Shown piece after piece: positions 51,787 through 61,138 of a DNA stretch of 64,000 nucleotides. The stretch's first letter is position 1; the number at the start of each line of letters is the position of its first letter. The translations under genes and the position numbers were made by a program. The notes below the pieces were generated by a model that saw only the letters and a list, made by a program, of their open reading frames with translations, was not told where the DNA came from and searched no databases. The DNA is from Rhodoblastus sp963804045 (lineage in GTDB: Bacteria > Pseudomonadota > Alphaproteobacteria > Rhizobiales > Beijerinckiaceae): contig CAWDOR010000009.1 of assembly GCA_963804045.1 (NCBI GenBank), positions 62,001 through 126,000 on the forward strand, in the 5' to 3' direction.

Positions 51787-52578
51787 TCAATGCCTGAATT
51801 GTTCGCGCAAAATGCGCTCTTCCATGGAATGGCCGGGATCGTGCAGCAGCTCCAGGCCGGTGGACTGGTCCATGGCCACGGTCACGCGCAGCACGTCGCG
51901 AATCTCGGTGTGGTCGGCCACCGCCGCCACCGGGCGCTTGTCCGCCTCCAGCACCTCTATGGTGACCTCGGCGGCGTTGGACAGCAAGGCGCCGCGCCAA
52001 TGGCGCGGACGGAAGGCCGAAATCGCGGTGAGCGCCATCAGCGGCGCCTCGATCGGCAGGATCGGGCCGCCCGCGGAAAGATTATAGGCGGTCGAGCCGG
52101 CCGGGGTGGCGATCAGCACGCCATCGGCGATCAATTCCTCCAGCCGCGCCCTGTTATCGACGAGAATGCGCAATTTCGCGGCCTGCGCTTTTTCGCGCAG
52201 CAGCGAGACTTCGTTGATCGCACGGGCCTCGGCTATGCCGCCGCGGCGAGTCACGGCGGTCATTTTCAGTGGGTGGACGATGGTGCTGCGCGCCTGGGCC
52301 AGCCGCTTGCGCAGGCCGGTTTCGCGGAATTCGTTCATCAGGAAACCGACCGAGCCGCGATTGATGCCATAGATCGGCACGCCACGGCCCATGAACCGAT
52401 GCAGGGTTTGCAGCATCAGGCCGTCGCCGCCGAGCGCCACCACCACATCCGCTTCGCTGGCGGGCGCGTCGCCATAGCGCCCGACCAGCCGGGCGCGCGC
52501 CTCCTCGGCCTCGGGGGCGCCGGAGGACAGGAAACTGATCCGCTCGAACCGGCGCGTCACGCTTGCCGTCCCATCCAT
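51787..52578 (-). CDS. nadK: NAD kinase
   Basis: A 263-residue NadK with the catalytic GGDG motif (ALGGDGLMLQ) and the second conserved block NEVSLLRE and GVLIATPAGSTAYNLSAGGPI. It makes NADP from NAD. The ATG at MDGTASVTRRFERI is chosen because homologous sequence starts there. It is cotranscribed with the Nudix gene. Confidence 0.92.
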   Translation of the reverse strand: MDGTASVTRRFERISFLSSGAPEAEEARARLVGRYGDAPASEADVVVALGGDGLMLQTLHRFMGRGVPIYGINRGSVGFLMNEFRETGLRKRLAQARSTIVHPLKMTAVTRRGGIAEARAINEVSLLREKAQAAKLRILVDNRARLEELIADGVLIATPAGSTAYNLSAGGPILPIEAPLMALTAISAFRPRHWRGALLSNAAEVTIEVLEADKRPVAAVADHTEIRDVLRVTVAMDQSTGLELLHDPGHSMEERILREQFRH

Positions 52579-52649
52579 GCCGCTGATCCCCTTTTGGGCG
52601 TTTCCAGACTTAAGCTTGGTTTGGGGCAAGAGCAAGCAAGGCGAACGCG

Positions 52650-52673
52650 CGCCTCCGTAATTTTACGGAGGCG
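52650..52673. promoter_or_regulatory. Perfect inverted repeat between nadK and fnr
   Basis: Two 11-base arms (CGCCTCCGTAA / TTACGGAGGCG) separated by TT, lying 72 bases before nadK. No U tract on either side. It could be an operator or a transcribed stem; nothing further is assigned. Confidence 0.5.
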
Positions 52674-52759
52674 TTGGCGGCGCAAGATCGCATCGCGCTA
52701 CGCCTGCCCTTGGCAATGCCGGGATTCAAGTCGAATGGCGCCGTTTGCCTGTTTTGTCG

Positions 52760-52773
52760 TTGACGAAGATCAA
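52760..52773 (+). promoter_or_regulatory. FNR/FixK-type binding site upstream of the fnr gene
   Basis: TTGACGAAGATCAA differs by one base from TTGAT-N4-ATCAA. It is about 91-104 bases before the fnr start, in a region compatible with class II activation or autoregulation. Confidence 0.75.
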
Positions 52774-52863
52774 AAACTTTGTGCCCGTGATTTTGCGTGA
52801 TACAGTTCACTTGCATAAGAGAGTCCGTTTGCGGCGCAAGGCGTCGATTTCCAGGAGCCGATT

Positions 52864-53649
52864 TTGGAAACTCTGGTCGAAAAAGCCTTGGTCGATACGG
52901 TTTTCGGCCGGCTGGACGCCAATACCCGCATCATCTCCTGTGGCGCGCACAAGACCGCCCCGACTCCCGGCCTCGATTGCGCGGATTGCGAGATCAAGAG
53001 CCAGAGCGTCTGCAGCGCGATGGAGCCCGACGAATTCGACGCGCTCGAGCGTATCGGCCGCACCCAGGCCTATCCCGCCAAATCCACGATTTTCGAACAG
53101 GGCCGCGACGCCGGCTTTGTTTATAATCTCACCTCCGGCGCCCTGCGCCTGTCGAAATTGCTGCCTGACGGCCGCCGTCAGGTCATCGGCTTCGCCATGC
53201 CCGGCGATTTCCTCGGCCTGGATTTCGAGCCCGCCCACGCCTGCACCGCCGACGCCTTGACCCCTGTCAAGCTTTGCCAGTTTTCGCGCAATGGCTTCAA
53301 CGACCTGCTCGACGACAAGCCGCGCCTGCTGCGTCGGCTGATGTCCATGGCCTCGCATGAACTGGCGCTGGCGCAGGAGCAGATGGTGGTGCTGGGACGG
53401 CGCACGGCGGAGGAAAAAATCGCCGCCTTCCTGGTCGGCATGCGCGACCGCTACGCCCGCATTCACGGCGTCTCCGTCCATGTGCCGCTGCCCATGACCC
53501 GGCTCGACATTGGCGATTATCTTGGCCTCACCGTCGAAACGGTCAGCCGGATGATGACCCGCATGGCCCGGGAAAAAACCATCGTCATCGTGCCCGACGG
53601 CGTCCGCCTGCTCGACGTGGCGAAGCTGGAGCGTCTCGCGGAAATCTGA
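52864..53649 (+). CDS. Crp/Fnr family oxygen-sensing regulator (FnrL/FnrN type)
   Basis: A 261-residue Fnr-type regulator. The N-terminal cysteines Cys39, Cys42 and Cys50 (C-X2-C-X7-C) plus Cys127 form a likely [4Fe-4S] site, with Cys26 nearby. The cNMP-like fold, long dimer helix and DIGDYLGLTVETVSRMMTRM helix-turn-helix (E..SR for TTGAT recognition) follow. It controls microaerobic genes. The TTG start has AGGAG six bases before it. An FNR box upstream suggests autoregulation. Confidence 0.88.
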   Translation: METLVEKALVDTVFGRLDANTRIISCGAHKTAPTPGLDCADCEIKSQSVCSAMEPDEFDALERIGRTQAYPAKSTIFEQGRDAGFVYNLTSGALRLSKLLPDGRRQVIGFAMPGDFLGLDFEPAHACTADALTPVKLCQFSRNGFNDLLDDKPRLLRRLMSMASHELALAQEQMVVLGRRTAEEKIAAFLVGMRDRYARIHGVSVHVPLPMTRLDIGDYLGLTVETVSRMMTRMAREKTIVIVPDGVRLLDVAKLERLAEI

Positions 53650-53653
53650 GCCC

Positions 53654-54373
53654 ATGCCCGAGGCTGACATAAGGCGCTGGTTTTTCTCCGGCGTCCGGCA
53701 GGCCTTGAGCGGCCCGGCCTATTACGTCGCGCTTTCGCTGATGAGCACCGGGGCGCTGGCCCGCGCCGCCGGCATGCCGCCCGGCGCCGCCATGCTGGCG
53801 ACCGCGCTGATCTGGGCGGGACCGGGACAGGTGCTGTTCTTCGGCGCCCTGGCCGCCAAGACCGCCGCCCCTGCCATAGCCTTCGCCGTAAGCCTGTCCT
53901 CGGTGCGGCTGCTGCCCATGTGCCTGTCAGTCCTGCCGCTGCTGCGGCGCGAAAAAACGTCGCGGCTGACGCTGGTGTTCGCCGCCCATTTCATCGCCGT
54001 CACCGTCTGGGCGGAATCGCTGCGCCGCCTGCCGGACATGGAGAAGGAACGGCGCCTGCCGTTCTTCTTCGGTTTCGCCCTCACCTGCATCACCCTGACC
54101 ACGCTGACCAGCGGGCTCGGCTATTGGCTGACGGCGGCCGTGCCTGCGCCGCTGGCGGCGGGACTGATGATGCTGTCGCCAATCTATTTCCTTGCGGCTA
54201 CGGCGCGTTCGGCGCGCTCCGGCGCCGACTGGCTGGCCATCGCGGCTGGCGCCGCGCTCGGCCCGCTCACGCAAGCCTTTGTCGGCGGCGGCTTCGATCT
54301 GCCGGCGCTGGCGCTGGTCGGCGGCGGCGGAGCCTGGCTCGCCGGTTATGTCGCGCGCAGGAGGGCCCGATGA
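53654..54373 (+). CDS. azlC: AzlC family branched-chain amino acid exporter subunit
   Basis: A 239-residue membrane protein with the AzlC pattern: the PPGAAMLATALIWAGPGQVLF helix and GALAAKTAAPAIAFAVSLSSVRLLPM. AzlC and AzlD together export branched-chain amino acids. It starts four bases after the fnr stop and overlaps azlD. Confidence 0.85.
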   Translation: MPEADIRRWFFSGVRQALSGPAYYVALSLMSTGALARAAGMPPGAAMLATALIWAGPGQVLFFGALAAKTAAPAIAFAVSLSSVRLLPMCLSVLPLLRREKTSRLTLVFAAHFIAVTVWAESLRRLPDMEKERRLPFFFGFALTCITLTTLTSGLGYWLTAAVPAPLAAGLMMLSPIYFLAATARSARSGADWLAIAAGAALGPLTQAFVGGGFDLPALALVGGGGAWLAGYVARRRAR

Positions 54374-54726
54374 ATTGGAGCCCGATGAATTTCGATCCGG
54401 CGTTCTCGCCCTGGCTCGCTGTGGCGCTGCTCGGGTTTTTGCCGAGCGAGATCTGGCGCTGGCTGTCGGTGGTCGTCGCCCACAAGATCGACGAGGAGTC
54501 TGAAGCCTTCCTGCTGGTGCGCAGCGTCGCCACGGCTTTGCTCGTCGGCGTGGTGCTCAAGATCGTCACCGTCCCGGCGCGCGAAATCGCCGTCGTGCCG
54601 ATTTTTGCGCGCGCGACGGCCTTTGTCGTCGCGGCAGCGGCGTTTTTCATCTTCCGCCGCTCGGTCTTCGCCGCCATTGTCGCCGGCGAAGCCGCGATGA
54701 TTTCCGCCGCCTGGTGGTGGGGATAG
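54370..54726 (+). CDS. azlD: AzlD family protein
   Basis: A 118-residue small membrane protein with three or four helices (PWLAVALLGFLPSEIWRW, LLVRSVATALLVGVVLKI, ATAFVVAAAAFFIF), the AzlD partner of AzlC. Its ATG overlaps the azlC stop. The tonB-like gene begins 3 bases later. Confidence 0.8.
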   Translation: MNWSPMNFDPAFSPWLAVALLGFLPSEIWRWLSVVVAHKIDEESEAFLLVRSVATALLVGVVLKIVTVPAREIAVVPIFARATAFVVAAAAFFIFRRSVFAAIVAGEAAMISAAWWWG

Positions 54727-54729
54727 AGC

Positions 54730-55671
54730 ATGACTTTGGCAGCGCCACCCGGCGAACGTCTGTTCGAGCGGCCACAGGCCTCGATATCGGCCGCAAAAAG
54801 CCGATTTGCCCTCGTTCTCCTGATTTGTTTTCTTTTGCATGCCATCCCGATTTCGCTTGTCATCTATCTTGAGCGATCGCACGACCCGGCGCCCCAGGAA
54901 CAGGAAATCCCTGTCGAGGTGATCGTCGAACCGCCGCCGCAACAGCAGCCGGACCCGCCAGAACCCAAGCCCGAGAGCAAGAGCGAACAGCCGCAAAAGC
55001 AACCGACTCTCGACGAGAACATCGCCACGGATGCGCCACGCGCGCCAAATGACGAAAAACTCATGAAAGACGCCGAGGATGAGGCGTCGCATGCCCCGAA
55101 GGCGACGCCGGGCGCCGATCCTGTCAAGCTAAAGCCGGCTGACGGATCGGCGCAGGCCCCGGAAAATACCGCCGCCGCCAAACCGACCGAAGCCTCGGCG
55201 CCACAACCGATGGATCATCGTGACGACGGCGATCCCGTCGAAGCCGCGAAATTGCGGAACGCCGACACGTCGGAGCCGGCGAAAGCGGCGCAGCAGCCGC
55301 AGACACAGCAAAATGCGGCGCAAGATCCGATGGCGGCCTTCGCCGCCATGCCCGATTTCAGTTTTGCGCCGGCGTCAAAATATACGGCCGCCGCCGCGGG
55401 AAAAGCGCCTTCGACCTATCTGTCCATTGTTTATGGCATGGTGTTATCGCATCTCCGCGCGCCGGAAGGCGCGACCGGTCGCCCCAATGCGTTGGGTGTG
55501 ATCAACTTCGACGTCGACTTTTCCGGCCGTCTGCTGCGGGCGCGCATCGTCAAGTCGAGCGGATGGCCAGCACTTGACGCCGCCGCTCTGGCGTCCGTCC
55601 GCGCGGCGGCGCCCTTTCCTCCGACCCCAACGGGCGCCGGGCTCAATCTAAACCTTCGTTACGGCAAGTAG
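54730..55671 (+). CDS. TonB family protein 1
   Basis: A 313-residue protein: an N-terminal membrane helix (FALVLLICFLLHAIPISLVI), a long Pro/Glu/Lys/Gln-rich periplasmic spacer (about 50-210) and a C-terminal TonB-like domain (LGVINFDVDFSGRLLRARIVKSSGWPALDAAALASV). It transmits energy from ExbB/ExbD to outer-membrane receptors. It is convergent with the second TonB gene and follows azlD. Confidence 0.85.
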   Translation: MTLAAPPGERLFERPQASISAAKSRFALVLLICFLLHAIPISLVIYLERSHDPAPQEQEIPVEVIVEPPPQQQPDPPEPKPESKSEQPQKQPTLDENIATDAPRAPNDEKLMKDAEDEASHAPKATPGADPVKLKPADGSAQAPENTAAAKPTEASAPQPMDHRDDGDPVEAAKLRNADTSEPAKAAQQPQTQQNAAQDPMAAFAAMPDFSFAPASKYTAAAAGKAPSTYLSIVYGMVLSHLRAPEGATGRPNALGVINFDVDFSGRLLRARIVKSSGWPALDAAALASVRAAAPFPPTPTGAGLNLNLRYGK

Positions 55672-55698
55672 CGCCGCAAGTCGCGCCCAGCGCCTCGC

Positions 55699-55719
55699 GC
55701 CGCCAAGCCTGCGGCTTTT
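55699..55719 (+). terminator. Weak terminator between the convergent tonB-like genes
   Basis: A five-base stem (GCCGC / GCGGC) with a seven-base loop, then TTTT on the plus strand. It follows the first tonB-like gene by about 30 bases. Confidence 0.45.
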
Positions 55720-55743
55720 CACCATTGGCGTTTTCCTGGCCGC

Positions 55744-56451
55744 TCAATGAAAGCGGATCGCCACCGTGCCGGCAAAATGGCCGCCGGGGGGCGGGCCGGG
55801 ATGGCAGGCCCGCAAGATGCGTAAGGCCATGGAATCCAGTCCGCCGTCGCCCGAGGACTCGGCGACCGAGGCGGAAACGCCGCCGCCCTCGCCGATGGAA
55901 AAGGCCACCCGCACCACGCCGGAGCGCGCCGGATGCAATTGGCGGCGGCGGATTTCCGAGAGGACGCGGGCGGCGTAGGCGGCGCGCGACACGCCCGAGC
56001 GTTGCGCGCCCTCGGCGACGCCGCGCCGGGCGCTGTGCTCCTCCTGCGCTTCCGCCGCATCGGAGGCGACCGCCTGCTGCTTGTCGCGGTCCTGCTTTTC
56101 CTGGAGCTGCATTTCCTTCACCTCTTCGACGCGCCGGGCGATGGCCTCGGACTCCTCGACCTCGCGCTTGGGCGCTTCGGCGGCGACCACTTCCGGCCGC
56201 TCCTTTTTCTGTTCTTCCTTCTTTTCCTCGGGCTTTTGCGCCGCCTGGGCCGCCTGCTGGGCGATCTCCTCGTCGTTGGGCGCCTGCATATCCTCGGCCG
56301 AAGCGTCGCCGGACTGGGTCACGGCGATCTGGATGCCATCGTCAGAGCCGGCGAGGCTAGGCTGCGGCAGGCCGACGCCGACCAGCACCGCAGCGTGAAC
56401 CGCCGCCGCGACGACGAAAGCGCCCGGGCGCACAAACCGGTCGCCGAGCAT
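55744..56451 (-). CDS. tonB: TonB family protein 2
   Basis: A 235-residue TonB with one N-terminal helix (AFVVAAAVHAAVLVGVGL), a Glu/Lys-rich spacer, coiled, and a C-terminal domain (LSEIRRRQLHPARSGVVRVAFSIGEGG) ending in GTVAIRFH. It abuts exbD and so is the TonB of the exbB-exbD-tonB operon. This and the convergent gene are not close copies. Confidence 0.85.
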   Translation of the reverse strand: MLGDRFVRPGAFVVAAAVHAAVLVGVGLPQPSLAGSDDGIQIAVTQSGDASAEDMQAPNDEEIAQQAAQAAQKPEEKKEEQKKERPEVVAAEAPKREVEESEAIARRVEEVKEMQLQEKQDRDKQQAVASDAAEAQEEHSARRGVAEGAQRSGVSRAAYAARVLSEIRRRQLHPARSGVVRVAFSIGEGGGVSASVAESSGDGGLDSMALRILRACHPGPPPGGHFAGTVAIRFH

Positions 56452-56953
56452 TATCGCGCGACCTGAGCCGAGGGTATCGCGGCTGTGGCGGCGGCGTCCA
56501 CCGGCTTGGCGTCGACCGGCTTGGGGGCGAGGCCCGCCGCCTTCTTGTCGGAGACCAGCGCCAGATGCACGAGGCCATTGCTGGCCAATTCGTCGATCAC
56601 GGTGACGATGGCGCCATAGCTCGCGCCCTTGTCGGCCCGTATTTGCACCAGACGGGCCTTGTCGCCGTCAGCCTTGACGAGAATGGCGGCGACCACGTCC
56701 TCGGGCGCCATTTCGTCCTGGCCGAGCGCCACCTTGCCGTCGCCGGTGACGGAGATGACGATGGGCTCCTTGGGATTGAACTGCTGAGCGCTCTTGGCCT
56801 GGGGCAGGTCGACCTTCAGCCCCTGCGCCAGCATGGGCGCGGTGACCATGAACACGATCAGCAGCACCAGCATGACATCGACCAGCGGCGTCACATTGAT
56901 GTCGGCGAGCGGCCGGTGCAACCCGCCGCGTGAGGAACCGCTGGCGAAAGCCA

Positions 56954-56954
<1 letters not shown>
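56451..56954 (-). CDS. exbD: Biopolymer transport protein ExbD
   Basis: A 167-residue ExbD with one membrane helix (PLVDVMLVLLIVFMVTAPM), including the functionally essential Asp in LVDVML, and a periplasmic domain. It drives TonB with ExbB. Overlaps the exbB stop by one base and the tonB start by one base. Confidence 0.92.
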
Positions 56955-57589
<635 letters not shown>

Positions 57590-57671
57590 GGGCTGCTCTT
57601 AGTCCTCGCGGGTGACAGAAATGCGAAGGGACGCGGCGACGAGCGCCGCGTCCCGTGGGTATCGCGGAGGA

Positions 57672-60152
57672 TCAGAAGTCGTATTTGATCTGGCCGTAGA
57701 TGTAGCGGCCCTGCTGGAACTGGTAGGTCAGGGTCGTATTGTTGATGGACGCGTTGCCGGTGGGATCGCCGGTGATTTCCGTGATCGCGCGGTGGTCGAA
57801 TATGTTCTGCACGCCGAGTTTGAATTCGATCTGCTTGCCATAGCCGGAAGCGAAGCCTTCGGGCAGCTTGTAACGATAGCCGAGAACGAAATCGGTGCTG
57901 TTCCAGCCGGGGATCTTGTTCAGCTGGCTGTTGGTTGTCGCCGTTTGCTGCTTTTCGCCGTTGGAGCCCCAATATTCGCCATAGAACCGCTGGATCAGCG
58001 AGCCGAAGAAGCGCTTGTCGTCATAGATCAGGCCGGCGGCGAGGGTGAAGCTCGGCGCGTCGCCGACCGCGAGGCCAGTGAATTGCCCCTGGGTGTAATG
58101 GGCGTTGGACAGGCCATAGGCGCCGGTCAAAGCCAGGCCTTCCAGATTGATCTTGCGTCCGAAGGCCCAGGTTCCCTGGAATTCGGCGCCGCGATACTGC
58201 GCCGTGCCGCCGTTCTGGTAGATTTGCAACCCGTTGGTCAGGGTTGTGACGATCGGGAAATTGGTGGCGCGCTGCTGATAGAGGGCGAAGTCGGCGGTGA
58301 TGTCCTGGGTCTTGTAGACCGCGCCAATCTGGTAATTGGTGGTCTGCTGCGCCTGGATATTGTTTTGCAGCGGGTTGAACACGTAATAGGCGGAGACCGT
58401 GGGCGCCAGATAGCCCTGCGAAGCCTGGCCATAGACCGTCAATTCGTCGCTGACCTTGTAGCGCACCGTCAGGAACGGCAGATTGGTCGAATAGGTGGTG
58501 GTGAAATAGAGCGGCGCCAGCGTGGTCTGGTTGACGGCCGCGTCATGTTCGCGGGTGAAGCTCTCGAACTTGTAGCCGGGGGTGATGCTCAGCTTGTCGG
58601 TCGGCTTCCACTCATATTCGACATAGGGCTGCACATTGGTGATGTGCGATTCCAGGTTGAGCTTGAAGCTTTCCTGGAGGCCGTTGCCGAGCTGGGTGAA
58701 AGTCTCGCCCTTGGTATAGTCGTAATATTCCTGGACACGGCCGTTGTCGCCATGTTCGACCCAGAGGCCGAAGCGCAGCTCGCCCTTGTACCAATCCTTG
58801 CCGAGGTCGTGTTTGATGTCGAGCGTGTCGCCCCAGACACGGTAATTATTGTCCTTGAGATAGCCGATGACGTCGCCATTGGTGATGCCGACCAGATTGA
58901 CCTTGGTTGAGGTTCCAGTGGAATTGGGGATTTTCACCGTGGTGATGGTGCCGCCATTGGCGGTCGAGGCGTTGCCTTCGATGGAGGTGCTGATGCCGTT
59001 ATTCTGCAGGTTCGGATACCAGTAGGAATAGGTATAGACCTTGTTGTCGACCTTGAAGCCGTAAAACTCGCCCTTCAGATCGATATATTCCATATCGGTC
59101 TGTTTTTCCGAGTTGTTATAGCCGTAATAGAGCACCGATTTCGGGTTGTTGTTGATCGCGCCGTAATCCTTGCCATAGGTCTGCCATTGCGACCAGGTCG
59201 GCGCGCCGACATTGATATATTCCTCCGTGCCATAGGTGGCGAAGAAGGTCGCGGTGACGTCGCCGAACTGCTTTTCGATTTTGGCGAGGAAATTGTTCTG
59301 ATTGTAATGGCCGTAATCGTACTGGCCGTCGGTGAAGGCGTGCTCATATTGGAACAGGGCGCGGGTCTGATATTCCTTGTTATAGCCCGACTGCACCGTG
59401 ACGAATTCGGTCGAGGTGTTCCAGGTGCCGAAGCTGGCGCCGACGCTGCCGCCGAATGTGTCGGAAAGCGCCAGCGAGTGCAGGCCCATGGTGCCGCCGA
59501 AGGTGGCGTAGCCGGCCTGCGAGGCCGCGCCGGGGCCGCGGTCGATATTGACCTGGCCGAGGAAGGCCGAGGGGAAATAGGCGGCGGAATGATGGGTCGG
59601 ATCGTTCATGTCGCCGAAGGGAATGCCGTCGAAGGTGATGTTGAACTGGCCGTCCTGGAAGCCGCGCCAGGCGCCCTTGGAATCGCCCAGGGCGCCGTTG
59701 GGATTGTTCGACAGGAAGTTCGGGGTGAGCTTGGCGGTTTCATTGTAATCGCCGGCGGCGGGGACGACGTCCTCAATGATCTTGCGCGAGACCACCGAAG
59801 CCGGCTGCGAGGCGTTCAGCGATTGCTGCGCCGTGGACAGAGCCGGCGCCGAGCCGGTCGGAGCGTTGTTGCCGATGGCGGCGTCGCTGGCGATATTGAC
59901 CGCCGGCGCGGCCGGCGCGGCGGGCGCATGGACCACATGGGCCACGCGGTGGGCCGGGGCCGGCGCGCGGCGCGTGGCGTGAACGGGATGAACCGGCTTT
60001 TTGGCGACGCGATGCGGCTTGGGCGCGCGCACGGTGTCAATATTGACCGAGCCGATATTGGTCTGGGCGCGAGCTTCGCTGAGGCCAGCGGCCAGGGCGA
60101 GAAAGGAGACGCCGGCGAACAGCGACGCGGCGACAAAGGACGAATGACGCAT
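57672..60152 (-). CDS. TonB-dependent outer-membrane receptor
   Basis: An 826-residue receptor. A signal peptide (cleaved near SEARAQ) precedes a Pro/His/Ala-rich N-terminal region with several KPHRV/KPVHPVH motifs, then a plug domain (GDSKGAWRGFQDGQFNITFDGIPFGDMNDPTHHSAAYF) and a 22-strand barrel ending in YGQIKYDF with a terminal aromatic. The ligand is unknown; the histidines might bind metal, but that is a guess. It is upstream of exbB-exbD-tonB on the same strand, so probably the main receptor driven by them. Confidence 0.88.
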   Translation of the reverse strand: MRHSSFVAASLFAGVSFLALAAGLSEARAQTNIGSVNIDTVRAPKPHRVAKKPVHPVHATRRAPAPAHRVAHVVHAPAAPAAPAVNIASDAAIGNNAPTGSAPALSTAQQSLNASQPASVVSRKIIEDVVPAAGDYNETAKLTPNFLSNNPNGALGDSKGAWRGFQDGQFNITFDGIPFGDMNDPTHHSAAYFPSAFLGQVNIDRGPGAASQAGYATFGGTMGLHSLALSDTFGGSVGASFGTWNTSTEFVTVQSGYNKEYQTRALFQYEHAFTDGQYDYGHYNQNNFLAKIEKQFGDVTATFFATYGTEEYINVGAPTWSQWQTYGKDYGAINNNPKSVLYYGYNNSEKQTDMEYIDLKGEFYGFKVDNKVYTYSYWYPNLQNNGISTSIEGNASTANGGTITTVKIPNSTGTSTKVNLVGITNGDVIGYLKDNNYRVWGDTLDIKHDLGKDWYKGELRFGLWVEHGDNGRVQEYYDYTKGETFTQLGNGLQESFKLNLESHITNVQPYVEYEWKPTDKLSITPGYKFESFTREHDAAVNQTTLAPLYFTTTYSTNLPFLTVRYKVSDELTVYGQASQGYLAPTVSAYYVFNPLQNNIQAQQTTNYQIGAVYKTQDITADFALYQQRATNFPIVTTLTNGLQIYQNGGTAQYRGAEFQGTWAFGRKINLEGLALTGAYGLSNAHYTQGQFTGLAVGDAPSFTLAAGLIYDDKRFFGSLIQRFYGEYWGSNGEKQQTATTNSQLNKIPGWNSTDFVLGYRYKLPEGFASGYGKQIEFKLGVQNIFDHRAITEITGDPTGNASINNTTLTYQFQQGRYIYGQIKYDF

Positions 60153-60262
60153 AATGCCCCCTCAGGCGAACGAAACGTTCCGCGCGATTGCGGAATGAAC
60201 CTGGGGGCTTTGCCTAAATTGCCAGAATGACGCTTCCGCAACGGAGGCTTGACGGTTTTTTT

Positions 60263-60307
60263 ACTCGGACCAGTCCCGGCCAATCGGCTGATCCGAGTCA
60301 CTTTTTT
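60263..60307 (+). terminator. Orphan intrinsic terminator upstream of the TonB receptor
   Basis: An 11-base stem with one mismatch (ACTCGGACCAG / CTGATCCGAGT), a 14-base loop, then CACTTTTTTGCC on the plus strand. No plus-strand gene lies to its left, since the receptor gene is divergent, so it may end a short antisense or untranslated RNA. Confidence 0.5.
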
Positions 60308-60322
60308 GCCACACGGACGCGG

Positions 60323-60340
60323 GGCGGATTGTAATCCGCC
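60323..60340. promoter_or_regulatory. Perfect inverted repeat between the receptor and PAP2 genes
   Basis: Eight-base arms (GGCGGATT / AATCCGCC) separated by GT, an operator-like element about 170 bases before the receptor start and 70 before the PAP2 start. Confidence 0.45.
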
Positions 60341-60407
60341 TGACACAATATTCGGGTTTTGAAGGTGGCAAAGGCGCGCCGCGCCGGCTTCTCGACGGGG
60401 ATCCCGC

Positions 60408-61114
60408 ATGACCGCAAGAACTCGCTTCCTTCGCCCTCGCGGCGCTCCTCGCCGCCGCGCCGGCTTTCGCCAAGGAGGCGATCTTCGTCTTGCCGGAGCA
60501 AACCCACGGCGCCGAGATCATGGCGTCGCCGCCCTCGGCGGATTCGCAGACCACCAAGGCGGAGTTGGCGGAATTGCACGCCCTTGAGGGCGCCCGCACC
60601 CAGGCGCAAGCCGATCAGGCGATCTGGGACGAGCGGAACGAGAACGTCTTTCTGTACAAGACGGTTTTCGGCGAGGGCTTCAACGAGCAGAACCTGCCGA
60701 AACTGGCGGCTTTCGCCAAGCGGGTGCGCAATGACGAGGGCATAAACTCCACCCCGGCGAAACAGGCCTTTCATCGCGTTCGCCCCTATAATCTCGACAA
60801 GACGCTGCATCCCGTCTGCAAGACCAAGGCGCTCGACGATTCCTACCCTTCGGGTCACGCGACCTCGGGCTATCTGCTGGGACTGACGCTGGTCGAACTG
60901 GTCCCGGAAAAACGCGACGAAATCCTCGCCCGCGCCGAGTTCCTACGGTTTCGATCGGCTGGTCTGCGGCGTGCATTACCGCTCCGATCTCGAGGCCAGC
61001 AAGCGTCTCGCCTACACGATCCACGCGATCATGGCGCAGAACCCGCAATACAAGCAGGAAATGAACGAGGCGCGCGCGGAGCTGCGCGGCTTCCTCGGCC
61101 TGGCGATGCGATAA
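60408..61114 (+). CDS. Acid phosphatase, PAP2 family (frame shifts)
   Basis: About 235 residues. A likely signal peptide (LASFALAALLAAAPAFA), PAP2 motifs FHRVRPYN (motif 1), SYPSGHATSG (motif 2) and VCGVHYRSDLEASK (motif 3), which make the vanadium-haloperoxidase-type active site. The frame changes near 60412-60422, before the signal peptide, and near 60940-60950. The corrected protein is a periplasmic class A-type acid phosphatase. The first shift fits two missing bases in short runs, the second two missing or one extra. Confidence 0.75.
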
Positions 61115-61138
61115 GGGAGCCGGCCATGCGGATTTAAC

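Noticed and set aside
53920..54274. Overlapping frames within azlC
   Set aside because: Shadow frames of a GC-rich gene with no start site or conserved motif.
57612..58910. A 432-codon open frame opposite the TonB receptor
   Set aside because: Antisense shadow; the receptor frame has a full plug and barrel with a terminal Phe.
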